Part shown: one piece after another, positions 27,538 to 35,069 of the stretch
How the letters are laid out: each line of letters begins with the position of its first letter
Numbering within the stretch: position 1 is the stretch's first letter
NCBI RefSeq assembly: GCF_017873715.1
Contig: NZ_JAGGKM010000002.1
Span: forward strand, 124,001 to 188,000
Direction of reading: 5' to 3'
Length of the DNA: 64,000 nt
Origin: Cytobacillus luteolus
GTDB taxonomy: Bacteria; Bacillota; Bacilli; Bacillales; Bacillaceae_L
The notes under the pieces: generated by a model
Seen by the model: the letters and a program-made list of their open reading frames with translations, nothing else
Told to the model about the DNA's origin: nothing
Databases searched by the model: none
Position numbers and translations under genes: made by a program

Positions 27538-27568
27538 GGCCTTTACCATCCACGGTGAAGGTCTTTTT
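27538..27568 (+). terminator. Second, tandem terminator after the riboswitch
   Basis: GGCCTTTACC / GGTGAAGGTC (27538-27547, 27554-27563) with T-run. It is similar in sequence to terminator 1 (shared CCTTTACC and AGGTCTTTTTG-type end), only 12 bases after it. Confidence 0.75.
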
Positions 27569-27644
27569 GTTTGCCAAAATGATTCTAGATACAGAAACTG
27601 GCTCAACTGAAAGATAAAAACCATAATGAAAGGATTGACGAGTA

Positions 27645-27776
27645 ATGAAAAAGGGTATGTTATCCATGGAAGAACTAATGAAGAGAAATAAAGAGGAATT
27701 ACTGAAGGATAAACTTTTGCTTGAAAAAATCGAGAAACGCATTGAAGAGAAACAAATACTAAGTTCATCTAAATAA
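27645..27776 (+). CDS. FbpB-family small basic protein
   Basis: 43 aa. The core MLSMEELMKRNKEELLKD followed by a KIEKRIEEK helix fits the Fur-regulated basic protein B family (PF13040-type), small RNA-chaperone-like proteins; in B. subtilis FbpB works with the iron-sparing small RNA FsrA. AAAGG is at 27629-27633, twelve bases before ATG 27645, a little far; the inner ATG 27657 is an alternative. It is the first gene after the manganese riboswitch and its terminators, so its expression should follow manganese. The link of an iron-sparing-type protein to Mn is inferred. Confidence 0.65.
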   Translation: MKKGMLSMEELMKRNKEELLKDKLLLEKIEKRIEEKQILSSSK

Positions 27777-27879
27777 AATAACGAATTGAGACAATTGCGA
27801 AGGGAAGAGTACACTTGTAAAAAAAATCGGCTTCTTATCATAACTAAATAGATTAGAAGGAGAAACGATTTCACTTGAA

Positions 27880-28014
27880 ATGAAGGAACATATTTTTAAC
27901 GATGTCCCTATTAACCATACTAGAAACACATATTTCAACTTCGATAACGCTAGAGGCGAAAAACCCACCTCGTTATCAAAACGCAATTGTAACAATGATT
28001 CAAGGATTCAATGA
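27880..28014 (+). CDS. Doubtful small ORF between FbpB-like and YkvA-like genes
   Basis: 44-codon frame MKEHIFNDVPINHTRNTYF... A good GAAGGAG site (27856-27862) lies about 17 bases upstream of ATG, too far; at normal distance there is only ATT in this frame or TTG followed at once by stop. Composition (N, R, T rich) is not distinctive and no family is recognised. It may be a degraded gene or a non-coding spacer with leftover ribosome site. Confidence 0.2.
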   Translation: MKEHIFNDVPINHTRNTYFNFDNARGEKPTSLSKRNCNNDSRIQ

Positions 28015-28059
28015 AATTTCTGTAAAACCTTAAATCACAAAGAGAAAAAGGTGATAAAA

Positions 28060-28338
28060 GTGAAATTTATTAAAAGGATAACTTTTATATTTAAATTCAG
28101 GAGATTTGTCCCCTTTTTGAAGGATTTCTTTCTAACAAATGAAGTACCGATTCATAAAAAAGCACTAGGGGTTTTGTTTTTTCTAACTTATGCTTTCTTC
28201 CCATTTGACTTAATTCCAGACTATCTGGCATTTTTAGGACTCATTGATGATGTTGTCATAGCCTCTTTTGTTTTAGAAAGATTCGTTAAAATTGCACCAG
28301 AGTCTTTAAAGAAAAAACATAAATTTATCGAAAAATAA
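28060..28338 (+). CDS. YkvA family protein (DUF1232)
   Basis: 92-aa protein with the DUF1232 core: VPIHKKALGVLFFLTYAFFPFDLIPDYL, whose PxDLIPD motif and two short hydrophobic helices are the family signature. Function unknown; members are thought to be membrane-associated. GTG 28060 is chosen because AAAAGGTGAT precedes it; the upstream GTG 28051 would be inside that site. The TerC-family gene follows after 28 bases, and both lie downstream of the manganese riboswitch, which suggests the same regulon. Confidence 0.8.
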   Translation: MKFIKRITFIFKFRRFVPFLKDFFLTNEVPIHKKALGVLFFLTYAFFPFDLIPDYLAFLGLIDDVVIASFVLERFVKIAPESLKKKHKFIEK

Positions 28339-28366
28339 CGTTTTAACCTAAGGGGGTTAACATTCA

Positions 28367-29152
28367 TTGGAAATTTCAATTTTACTAGAATATGCTTGGG
28401 TATTACTTTTATTAATTGCCATAGAAGGGCTTTTAGCAGCTGATAATGCACTCGTTTTAGCGATTATGGTTAAGCATTTGCCAGAAGAGCAGCGTAAAAG
28501 AGCGTTGTTTTACGGACTTGCCGGAGCATTTGTTTTCCGACTTGGTTCACTCTTTGCTATATCGTTCCTTGTAAACGTGTGGCAGGTTCAAGCACTAGGT
28601 GCGCTTTACCTACTATTCATTGCTTTTAATCATATTTTTAGAAAACTAGTGGTAAAAAAGCAGAAAGAAAAAGCAGGAATGGTAAAAGAGAAGAAAAAAT
28701 CAGGGTTTTGGGGCACTGTTATTAAAGTTGAATTAGCAGATATCGCGTTTGCAGTTGATTCAATACTTGCAGCAGTAGCATTAGCTGTAACACTTCCTAA
28801 TACAAACCTTCCTAAAATCGGTGGATTAGACGGTGGTAAATTTCTTGTCATCTTTGCCGGTGGTTTAATTGGATTAATCATCATGCGTTTTGCAGCGAAC
28901 TATTTTGTTACACTCTTACAAAAGAGACCTGGACTTGAAATTGCAGCATTTATGATTGTAGGTTGGGTAGGTGTTAAACTTACAGTCTTTACACTATCCC
29001 ACCCAGAAGTTGGAGTTTTAGCAGAAGGCTTTGCTAAATCACCAGAATGGAAAATCACTTTCTATGCAGTACTGTTATTAATTGCAATTGGTGGTTGGTT
29101 CTTATCTAAAGAAAAGCCAGAAGAAACAAAAGTTCAAGAGAATATAAGCTAA
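28367..29152 (+). CDS. ykoY: TerC-family membrane protein, YkoY-like (Mn export)
   Basis: 261 aa, about seven membrane helices. The two family Asp motifs are present: LAADNALVLAIM near residue 22-33 and ADIAFAVDSILAAVAL near 123-138; these acidic residues lie in the membrane and are needed for metal transport in the TerC/UPF0016-like superfamily. YkoY/MeeY proteins are linked to manganese efflux or metalation of exported proteins. The start is TTG 28367, eight bases after AGGGGGTT. The yybP-ykoY riboswitch is about 850 bases upstream, unusually far, with two small genes between. Confidence 0.88.
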   Translation: MEISILLEYAWVLLLLIAIEGLLAADNALVLAIMVKHLPEEQRKRALFYGLAGAFVFRLGSLFAISFLVNVWQVQALGALYLLFIAFNHIFRKLVVKKQKEKAGMVKEKKKSGFWGTVIKVELADIAFAVDSILAAVALAVTLPNTNLPKIGGLDGGKFLVIFAGGLIGLIIMRFAANYFVTLLQKRPGLEIAAFMIVGWVGVKLTVFTLSHPEVGVLAEGFAKSPEWKITFYAVLLLIAIGGWFLSKEKPEETKVQENIS

Positions 29153-29156
29153 TATT

Positions 29157-29189
29157 AAAACCCTCAACCGTTAATGTTGAGGGTTTTTG
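29157..29189. terminator. Terminator after the TerC gene
   Basis: 12-bp stem AAAACCCTCAAC / GTTGAGGGTTTT (29157-29168, 29176-29187) with T-run; it lies directly at the end of the convergent gene and can serve both. Confidence 0.88.
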
Positions 29190-29192
29190 AAA

Positions 29193-29783
29193 TTAATAAT
29201 CAGTCACGATTAAGTTTCTCTCTAAGTAAGATTCTATAATTTCACTAATTTGGAATGATACTTGAGGTAAGTCATAATTTTGTAATGAATGCTCGCACTG
29301 AGCTTTGTAAGCCATTGTATCATCATAATGATTCATATGGCGCTGAATTGCTAACTCATCATCACCACGCTCTTTTTGCCTCTGCATCACAGTATCTCTG
29401 TCAGCGTAAACAAAAATTCGTACAACTTGATCTCCGTACATATTTTTTAACAATTGTGCACCTTCAGTATTTAATGTTAAATAAACAATCTTATGCTTGT
29501 TAAAGATTTTTTGGATATCGAGTTCACGAATACCATAATAGTATCCATCTATTTGAACACTCTCTAGAAATTCATCTTGCTGTTTCATCTGTAGAAAAGT
29601 TTCTTCACCTACAAAGTGATAATCCTTTCCGTGTGTTTCGAAGGGACGGGGTGGGCGCGTAGTAAATGAGGGGATCGTTTCCATGTCAAACGTTGTAGCC
29701 ACCATTTTGGCCAGTGTTTTTCTACCTGATCCATCTGGACCTGTGTAAATAAATATCATCTCTTTATCTTTTAACTTGTACAT
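29193..29783 (-). CDS. Guanylate-kinase-like P-loop protein
   Basis: 196-aa protein with the guanylate kinase fold: P-loop GPDGSGRKT (residues 15-23), the GMP-binding stretch SFTTRPPRPFETHGKDYHFV, and the lid region RQKERGDDELAIQRHM. The P-loop has Arg (21) followed by Lys (22), whereas canonical Gmk has GK in those positions, so the catalytic lysine is shifted by one. It may be a divergent kinase or a non-catalytic relative rather than the essential Gmk. RBS AAGGAGG precedes ATG 29783. Confidence 0.75.
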   Translation of the reverse strand: MYKLKDKEMIFIYTGPDGSGRKTLAKMVATTFDMETIPSFTTRPPRPFETHGKDYHFVGEETFLQMKQQDEFLESVQIDGYYYGIRELDIQKIFNKHKIVYLTLNTEGAQLLKNMYGDQVVRIFVYADRDTVMQRQKERGDDELAIQRHMNHYDDTMAYKAQCEHSLQNYDLPQVSFQISEIIESYLERNLIVTDY

Positions 29784-29899
29784 AAACTCCTCCTTATAAA
29801 ATAATTATTGATAATTCTGTTAATTATTGTACCATATTTTGGACGAAAGGGACAGATATGAGTGTATAAATGTAGTAAAAAAGAGAAGCAGAGATTTTT

Positions 29900-30904
29900 C
29901 TACTTCTCTCTAGCAAGCTTTTCATGATCTATAAATTGAGGTGGTTGCTCTAACCAACCTCTTTCTATTTGGAGATTTAGACCATCTTCACCATACAGTG
30001 CAGCTTTTCGAATGAAGTTGGCATAAAGAGCGCCAACATCATGTCTCATTGAAGTTGACATGGCTGCTCCATATAATGATATTCCAACATTAGATAGTGT
30101 ACCAATAATAAATAGCATAAGTTGATCACTGAAAGGTGCAGTCGTGGAGTTTGTAAGGTCAGCATCCCAGGTCATAGGGGCAGGTACCTCACTATCTAAT
30201 AGGATATCATGAACATGACCCACAATATCTTCTGAGATTCTCTTTCCACGAATGAAATATTGTCGAAGTTCCTCTTCACCAATTACTTGCGCAAAACCTA
30301 AACATGTTGATTGTCCTAAAACATTATGTATTGAAGTCGTAGTTAAGTGGGTTACTTCTAAAGCTAATAATGGGCGACGATGACCAAAATATCCTCTTAA
30401 ATAGCTCTGATCGTGAGCGAACTTTACTTCTTCAGGATAGTGCATATTAGGAGTTCTTATGAAAACCCCAATTTTCTGCATGAACGACATGATGTTATTA
30501 TTAAGATTAACTGCATCATTTAGAAAATCACTATAAATCGCTCGAACATCTTCTCGAGCTGATAACGTAATCGCTGTTCCATGTGAACCTATACCAACTT
30601 TACATATATGCCTCATGTATTCAAGGTAAAAAAGATCACTAAATAACTTCGGTGCGTTTGGAATAACATGCTTTTCAACAGGAAATCCAGCTGGAAGTAC
30701 AATGCTTTCTAAATTAAATAAGCTTTTTACTGTATTCATATGATCTCTTGCAACTTGTATCGTCTGGTCTATCAATGGATTGATATCCTGATTCTCAACA
30801 GTTTCCTTAAAGTGAGTCATAAGGCAAACGGTTAAGGAGTCATTAACATATGTAGACCACAGATTAGAAATTTCTGCACTTGATAGTTTAATATTTGAGC
30901 TCAA
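29900..30904 (-). CDS. DUF3231 family protein
   Basis: 334 aa with two similar halves (about residues 5-165 and 175-330), each with the LSSAEISNLWSTYVNDSL / LTSTSIHNVLGQSTC-type start and a RHD/ARED...YADFI-like helix (SAREDVRAIYSDFLNDA and MRHDVGALYANFIRKAA). This is the DUF3231 repeat, predicted to be an all-helical, ferritin-like bundle. The family is common in Bacillaceae and its function is unknown. No signal peptide. Single gene between two divergent or convergent units. Confidence 0.82.
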   Translation of the reverse strand: MSSNIKLSSAEISNLWSTYVNDSLTVCLMTHFKETVENQDINPLIDQTIQVARDHMNTVKSLFNLESIVLPAGFPVEKHVIPNAPKLFSDLFYLEYMRHICKVGIGSHGTAITLSAREDVRAIYSDFLNDAVNLNNNIMSFMQKIGVFIRTPNMHYPEEVKFAHDQSYLRGYFGHRRPLLALEVTHLTTTSIHNVLGQSTCLGFAQVIGEEELRQYFIRGKRISEDIVGHVHDILLDSEVPAPMTWDADLTNSTTAPFSDQLMLFIIGTLSNVGISLYGAAMSTSMRHDVGALYANFIRKAALYGEDGLNLQIERGWLEQPPQFIDHEKLAREK

Positions 30905-31023
30905 TTTTCTGCCTCCACAATCATATTTGCATTATTTATGGCAATTTGTACCTACATATAGCATGTCCCAATTTTATTAAAAAGTTTATTCATTTATAAA
31001 ATCATTTTTACGGGGGTATTTTG

Positions 31024-31428
31024 ATGGAAACAAAGCATCTAGTTTTTGTGTACGGAACATTACGTAAGGACGAACGAAACCATTTTATCTTAAATGGAGC
31101 TAAATGCATTGGAAATCGGGCTTGGACAAAAGGTTACCTTTATGACACTCATCTAGGTTATCCAGTATTACAAGAAAACGAAGAAGGTACAGTCTATGGT
31201 GAAATCTACGAGGTTTCAGCAGCACAACTGGAAAAACTAAATGATTTAGAAGGATATTACGGAGAAGGCGAGAACAACTACTATGAGAGAAAGATCCAAG
31301 TCATTCATACCGACACTCAAGAATATGAAGCTCTTCTTTATTATAAGCCTAATGCAAAAAGTTCCATGTTTAAAGAATTGATAGATAGTGGCGACTGGAT
31401 AACTTTTTTAGCGAATAAACGAAAATAA
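31024..31428 (+). CDS. Gamma-glutamylcyclotransferase family protein (YtfP/BtrG-like)
   Basis: 134 aa. The glycine-rich opening VFVYGTLRKDERNHFIL is the family's substrate loop, and VYGEIYEVSAAQLEKLNDLEGYYGEG contains the conserved acidic segment with catalytic Glu. Members cyclise gamma-glutamylamines or gamma-glutamyl peptides to 5-oxoproline. ATG 31024 is six bases after GGGGGT (TTG 31021 is a worse choice). The M20 peptidase gene starts 13 bases after the stop, so the two probably degrade amidated or gamma-linked peptides together; this is an inference. Confidence 0.85.
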   Translation: METKHLVFVYGTLRKDERNHFILNGAKCIGNRAWTKGYLYDTHLGYPVLQENEEGTVYGEIYEVSAAQLEKLNDLEGYYGEGENNYYERKIQVIHTDTQEYEALLYYKPNAKSSMFKELIDSGDWITFLANKRK

Positions 31429-31441
31429 GTAGGAGGAAGAC

Positions 31442-32590
31442 ATGATTAACTCAATTCAGGAATGGGTAAAGACGAATGAACAACAAATAAAATCAACGTA
31501 TAACCATTTACATACAAATGCCGAAATAAGCTGGAAGGAAGTAAATACTACAAAGTATTTATGTCAGCAACTACAGGAGTTAAATCTAAAAGTTGAAACC
31601 TTTGAAGACCACCCAGGCGTCATTGGATACTGGGGGAGTGCTTCAGAAGGTCCAACGGTAGGAATAAGAGCTGATATGGATGCACTATGGCAACTTGTTG
31701 ATGGAGAATGGAAAGCAAATCATAGTTGTGGTCATGATGCGCACATGACAATGGTTCTACATTCTATTAAATGTTTGAAAGAGATTGGGTTTGAGCCTAA
31801 GGGGTTAATCAAGATTATCTTTCAACCTGCAGAGGAAACTGGAAAAGGCGCACAAGCATTGATCGAAAAAGGGATTATTGCAGACCTCGATTACTTACTG
31901 GGGATTCACTTAAGACCTGTTCAAGAAATGGAATTTGGTGTTGCATCTCCAGCAATTTATCATGGTGCAACTACCTTATTAAAAGGAGAAGTAAAAGGTA
32001 TCCAAGCACATGGTGCAAGACCCCATTTAGGTATTAACGTGATTGACTCATTAGGAAGCATCCTTCAATCTATTAACTCGGTAAAACTTAACCCGACAGT
32101 GTCAGCATCAGCAAAAGTGACAATGGTAAAAGCTGGAGGCGATAATCTTAATATTATTCCAGATTTCGCTGAATTTGGAATAGATGTTCGAGCAGAACGA
32201 AATGAACTAATGTCTGAGCTTTTGGAAAAAATCCAGCATGCAGTAACAACCGCTGGTTCAATAAATCATGCAAAGGTCACGATAGAAACACAGGCAACAA
32301 TGGTCGCAGCCGAACCCAGTCCTGCTTTTGAGAATATGATAGGTGAAGCTATAGTGGAAGCACTTGGAGAAAACGGACTCGTAGCGTCACCAGTCACACC
32401 TGGGGGAGAGGACTTCCATTTTTATAAAGCAACCTATCCTAATTTACAAGCCACTGTAGTAGGCTTAAGTACAGGTTTATCGCCAGGATTACATCATCCT
32501 GAAATGAGTTTTGATTTAGATGCACTGCTTAATGGGGTGAAGATATTGAGTGTTGCTCTTGTAAAATCATTGAAGCAAAATCTAGAATAA
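31442..32590 (+). CDS. M20 family amidohydrolase/aminoacylase
   Basis: 382-aa di-metal hydrolase. Metal ligands are seen in RADMDAL (D), HSCGHDAHM (C/H), FQPAEETGKGA (E-E) and GIHLRP (H), with the C-terminal GGEDFHFY segment. The cysteine in HSCGH is typical of the bacterial aminoacylase/IAA-amidohydrolase group, which removes N-acyl groups from amino acids. AGGAGGAAG stands before ATG 31442. It follows the GGCT gene in one operon; the Fnr-type box lies just after its stop. Confidence 0.88.
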   Translation: MINSIQEWVKTNEQQIKSTYNHLHTNAEISWKEVNTTKYLCQQLQELNLKVETFEDHPGVIGYWGSASEGPTVGIRADMDALWQLVDGEWKANHSCGHDAHMTMVLHSIKCLKEIGFEPKGLIKIIFQPAEETGKGAQALIEKGIIADLDYLLGIHLRPVQEMEFGVASPAIYHGATTLLKGEVKGIQAHGARPHLGINVIDSLGSILQSINSVKLNPTVSASAKVTMVKAGGDNLNIIPDFAEFGIDVRAERNELMSELLEKIQHAVTTAGSINHAKVTIETQATMVAAEPSPAFENMIGEAIVEALGENGLVASPVTPGGEDFHFYKATYPNLQATVVGLSTGLSPGLHHPEMSFDLDALLNGVKILSVALVKSLKQNLE

Positions 32591-32599
32591 ACACCAGTA

Positions 32600-32615
32600 T
32601 GTGACACCAATCACA
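32600..32615 (+). promoter_or_regulatory. Fnr/Crp-type binding site upstream of the hemerythrin-PAS gene
   Basis: TGTGA-CACCAA-TCACA, an exact match to the Bacillus Fnr half-site pattern TGTGA-N6-TCACA. It lies about 85-100 bases before ATG 32700, a normal place for activation from a promoter near 32640. Confidence 0.6.
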
Positions 32616-32699
32616 TAATTTATCTATCTAACATGTTACGTTATTAATGAGAACTTTTCGCACTTAAAGATGAAACCTATTTGCAAAGGAGTATCTACT

Positions 32700-33719
32700 A
32701 TGAGTGAAATCATTAATAACCGTGAACAACAAACTATAAAAGGATCAATTGTTGAGGTAGAGAGAGAGAAACACCCTGAGGATCAACCTGGACATCCCGT
32801 GCACACATTTATTTTAGAAAATCAAGCAATCACAAAGTTGGTTGAAACAAAGGTGACAGTTCACTTAGAAGAATTTATTAAGTCAGATTCACCGGAAAGC
32901 ATTAACAAACTTTTGGAAGATTGCAATTTATTACTTGATATTGATAAGCACTACAGTCGGAAAGAAAACCTATTATTTCCTTATTTAGAGAAGTACGGAA
33001 TCTATGGCCCCACAAACAATATGTGGAGAATTGATGATTTTATCCGTGATGGAATTAAAGATGCTAAGAGGCTATTAGCAAATTATAATGGGGAGAGCCA
33101 AGCGGTTATAGATGTGATGACGTTTGTAATTAATGAAGTTTTGAATATGGTATATCGTGAGGAAAACATCTTATTTCCAATGGCTCTCATGAATTTAACA
33201 GAAGATGAGTGGATAAAAATAGCACATGAAAGTGATGAAATTGGTTTATGCTTGATTGATTCAATAGAAGAGTGGTATCCAGACCGTAAAGCAATAAATG
33301 AAAATACCCTCTCTGAAGGTTTCATCAAAATGGAAACTGGAATCTTATCGTTAAAACAGCTTGAACTTATGTTAAACCATTTGCCAGTAGATATTACGTT
33401 TATTGACCAAGACGATGTTGTTCGGTATTTTTCTCACGGAAAAGAACGTATCTTTGCTAGAACAAAAGCAGTAATTGGACGTACAGTACAAAACTGTCAC
33501 CCACCTAGAAGTGTACATGTAGTTGAGGACCTCTTAAGAGACTTCAAATCTGGTATAAAAGATACAGAAGATTTCTGGATAAAGTTCCGTGATAAATATG
33601 TATATATCCGTTATTTTGCCGTTCGTGATGAGAGTGGGAAATACATTGGTACTCTTGAATTCACACAAAACATAGATCCACTTAAGGCAATCGAAGGTGA
33701 AAAGAGGATATTAACTTAA
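32700..33719 (+). CDS. Hemerythrin-domain and PAS-domain protein (DUF438-type)
   Basis: 339 aa. An HHE-type hemerythrin domain spans about residues 25-175 with the HPVHTFILEN, HYSRKENLLFPYLE and REENILFPMAL iron-ligand segments, followed by a PAS domain (about 210-330, LPVDITFIDQDDVVRYFSHGKERIF). Related DUF438 proteins carry an extra N-terminal domain that is absent here. Iron-binding plus PAS suggests oxygen or nitric-oxide sensing. ATG 32700 follows CAAAGGAG by eight bases. A perfect Fnr-type site upstream supports expression under low oxygen. Confidence 0.87.
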   Translation: MSEIINNREQQTIKGSIVEVEREKHPEDQPGHPVHTFILENQAITKLVETKVTVHLEEFIKSDSPESINKLLEDCNLLLDIDKHYSRKENLLFPYLEKYGIYGPTNNMWRIDDFIRDGIKDAKRLLANYNGESQAVIDVMTFVINEVLNMVYREENILFPMALMNLTEDEWIKIAHESDEIGLCLIDSIEEWYPDRKAINENTLSEGFIKMETGILSLKQLELMLNHLPVDITFIDQDDVVRYFSHGKERIFARTKAVIGRTVQNCHPPRSVHVVEDLLRDFKSGIKDTEDFWIKFRDKYVYIRYFAVRDESGKYIGTLEFTQNIDPLKAIEGEKRILT

Positions 33720-33731
33720 CTTTATTAAATT

Positions 33732-33768
33732 AACCAACTGTTTAAGCTTAAACAGTTGGTTTTTTTGT
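33732..33768 (+). terminator. Terminator of the hemerythrin-PAS gene
   Basis: 30-base perfect palindrome starting AACCAACTGTTTAAG, followed by a T-run. Confidence 0.9.
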
Positions 33769-33857
33769 TCTCCGAAAGGGAATTTCGTGTCAACTGTATG
33801 GTAAACTATTACAATAAATTTAACTTACCAGGTTGAAAGGAGCAAGTAAATTAAAAT

Positions 33858-34955
33858 ATGTTTTATATTCTAAGTTTTATACTTATTTTTCTATTAACTC
33901 TTATCCTCTTTCTAAAGTTACACCCAGTGTTTGGTGGTACATTAAGTGATGAAGAAAAAGAAATGTACCGAACATTTCCGAATTATGTAAATGGTAAATT
34001 TGTAAATACATTTGACTTAAACATGAAAATGAGTCCTGCAACGATCGTAACCTTAATGAGAGACGGATTGGTAGGAAAAGAAGAGAGAAGACCAAAGACA
34101 CCTTTACCTGTTTCTTTCAACAATAAAACTATTTCTAGTGAAGATAATCTGACTTGGTTCGGTCACTCAACGTTCTTACTTAATATAGATAAAAAGCACA
34201 TTTTAGTTGATCCAATGTTTGGCCAAACTGCTTCACCTGTTTCATTTGCAGGAAGTAAAAGATATAGCAAAGAAGTATTAGCAATTATTGATAAACTTCC
34301 TCCTATTGATGCGGTGCTAATCACTCATGATCATTACGATCACCTAGATTATCCATCCATCCTTAAATTAAAAGAAAAAGTAAGTGAATTCTTCGTACCT
34401 TATGGTGTTGGCGCACATTTAGTGAGATGGGGAATACAAAGAGATAAAATAAGAGAGTTCAATTGGTGGGAAGAAATACTGTGGTCAGAGTTTACTTTTA
34501 GTTTCGTTCCATCACAGCATTTCTCTGGAAGAGGTATTACTAATCGGGACAGTACCTTATGGGGAGGATGGGTCATATTAGGAAAAACTTCAAGGATTTA
34601 TGTAAGTGGGGATGGGGGATATGGGCCACATTTCAAACAAATCGGAAAGAAATATGGTCCATTTGACCATACAATTGTAGAAGGTGGTCAATACGATCCG
34701 CGATGGTCAGCCGTACATATGCAACCTGAGGAATCAGTTCAGGCTCATCTTGATGTGGCTGGGAGAAATATGATACTAAGTCATTGGGGAGCTTTTACAT
34801 TGGCCTATCATAGTTGGAAGGAGCCCATTGAACGTGCATTAGTAGAAGCGGAAGCAAAAGGGGTCACATTGATAACACCAAAATTAGGTGAAACGGTCCA
34901 CTTACAATCTAATATGGCTAAGTCTACTTTACCATGGTGGAGAGAGAAAGATTAA
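33858..34955 (+). CDS. Membrane-anchored MBL-fold metallo-hydrolase (NAPE-PLD/RomA-like)
   Basis: 365 aa. A single N-terminal helix (FYILSFILIFLLTLILFLKL) anchors it. The metallo-beta-lactamase core has ITHDHYDHLDYP (HxHxDH), FSGRG after HF (second His), a D in SGDGGYGPHF and the late LSHWGAF histidine. The IDKKHILVDPMFG and NRDSTLWGGWV features match the NAPE-phospholipase-D/RomA-like group, which hydrolyse phosphodiester lipids in animals but whose bacterial roles are open. ATG 33858 follows a GAAAGGAG site. Confidence 0.85.
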   Translation: MFYILSFILIFLLTLILFLKLHPVFGGTLSDEEKEMYRTFPNYVNGKFVNTFDLNMKMSPATIVTLMRDGLVGKEERRPKTPLPVSFNNKTISSEDNLTWFGHSTFLLNIDKKHILVDPMFGQTASPVSFAGSKRYSKEVLAIIDKLPPIDAVLITHDHYDHLDYPSILKLKEKVSEFFVPYGVGAHLVRWGIQRDKIREFNWWEEILWSEFTFSFVPSQHFSGRGITNRDSTLWGGWVILGKTSRIYVSGDGGYGPHFKQIGKKYGPFDHTIVEGGQYDPRWSAVHMQPEESVQAHLDVAGRNMILSHWGAFTLAYHSWKEPIERALVEAEAKGVTLITPKLGETVHLQSNMAKSTLPWWREKD

Positions 34956-35027
34956 TTTGAATACAGGGGGATCTCTTTTTATGAATAGCGTGCAGGTGGT
35001 TTATGTACTTTTTGGAAAATAAGGAGA

Positions 35028-35057
35028 AGCATGGTCCAATAAGACCATGCTGTTTTT
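35028..35057 (+). terminator. Terminator of the MBL hydrolase gene
   Basis: AGCATGGTC / GACCATGCT (35028-35036, 35043-35051) followed by GTTTTT. Confidence 0.8.
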
Positions 35058-35069
35058 CTATTAATTGTG

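Noticed and set aside
27506-27995. Overlapping minus-strand ORFs across the riboswitch and FbpB-like region
   Set aside because: They run over the terminators and the FbpB-like gene, lack ribosome sites and give low-complexity F/S-rich proteins.
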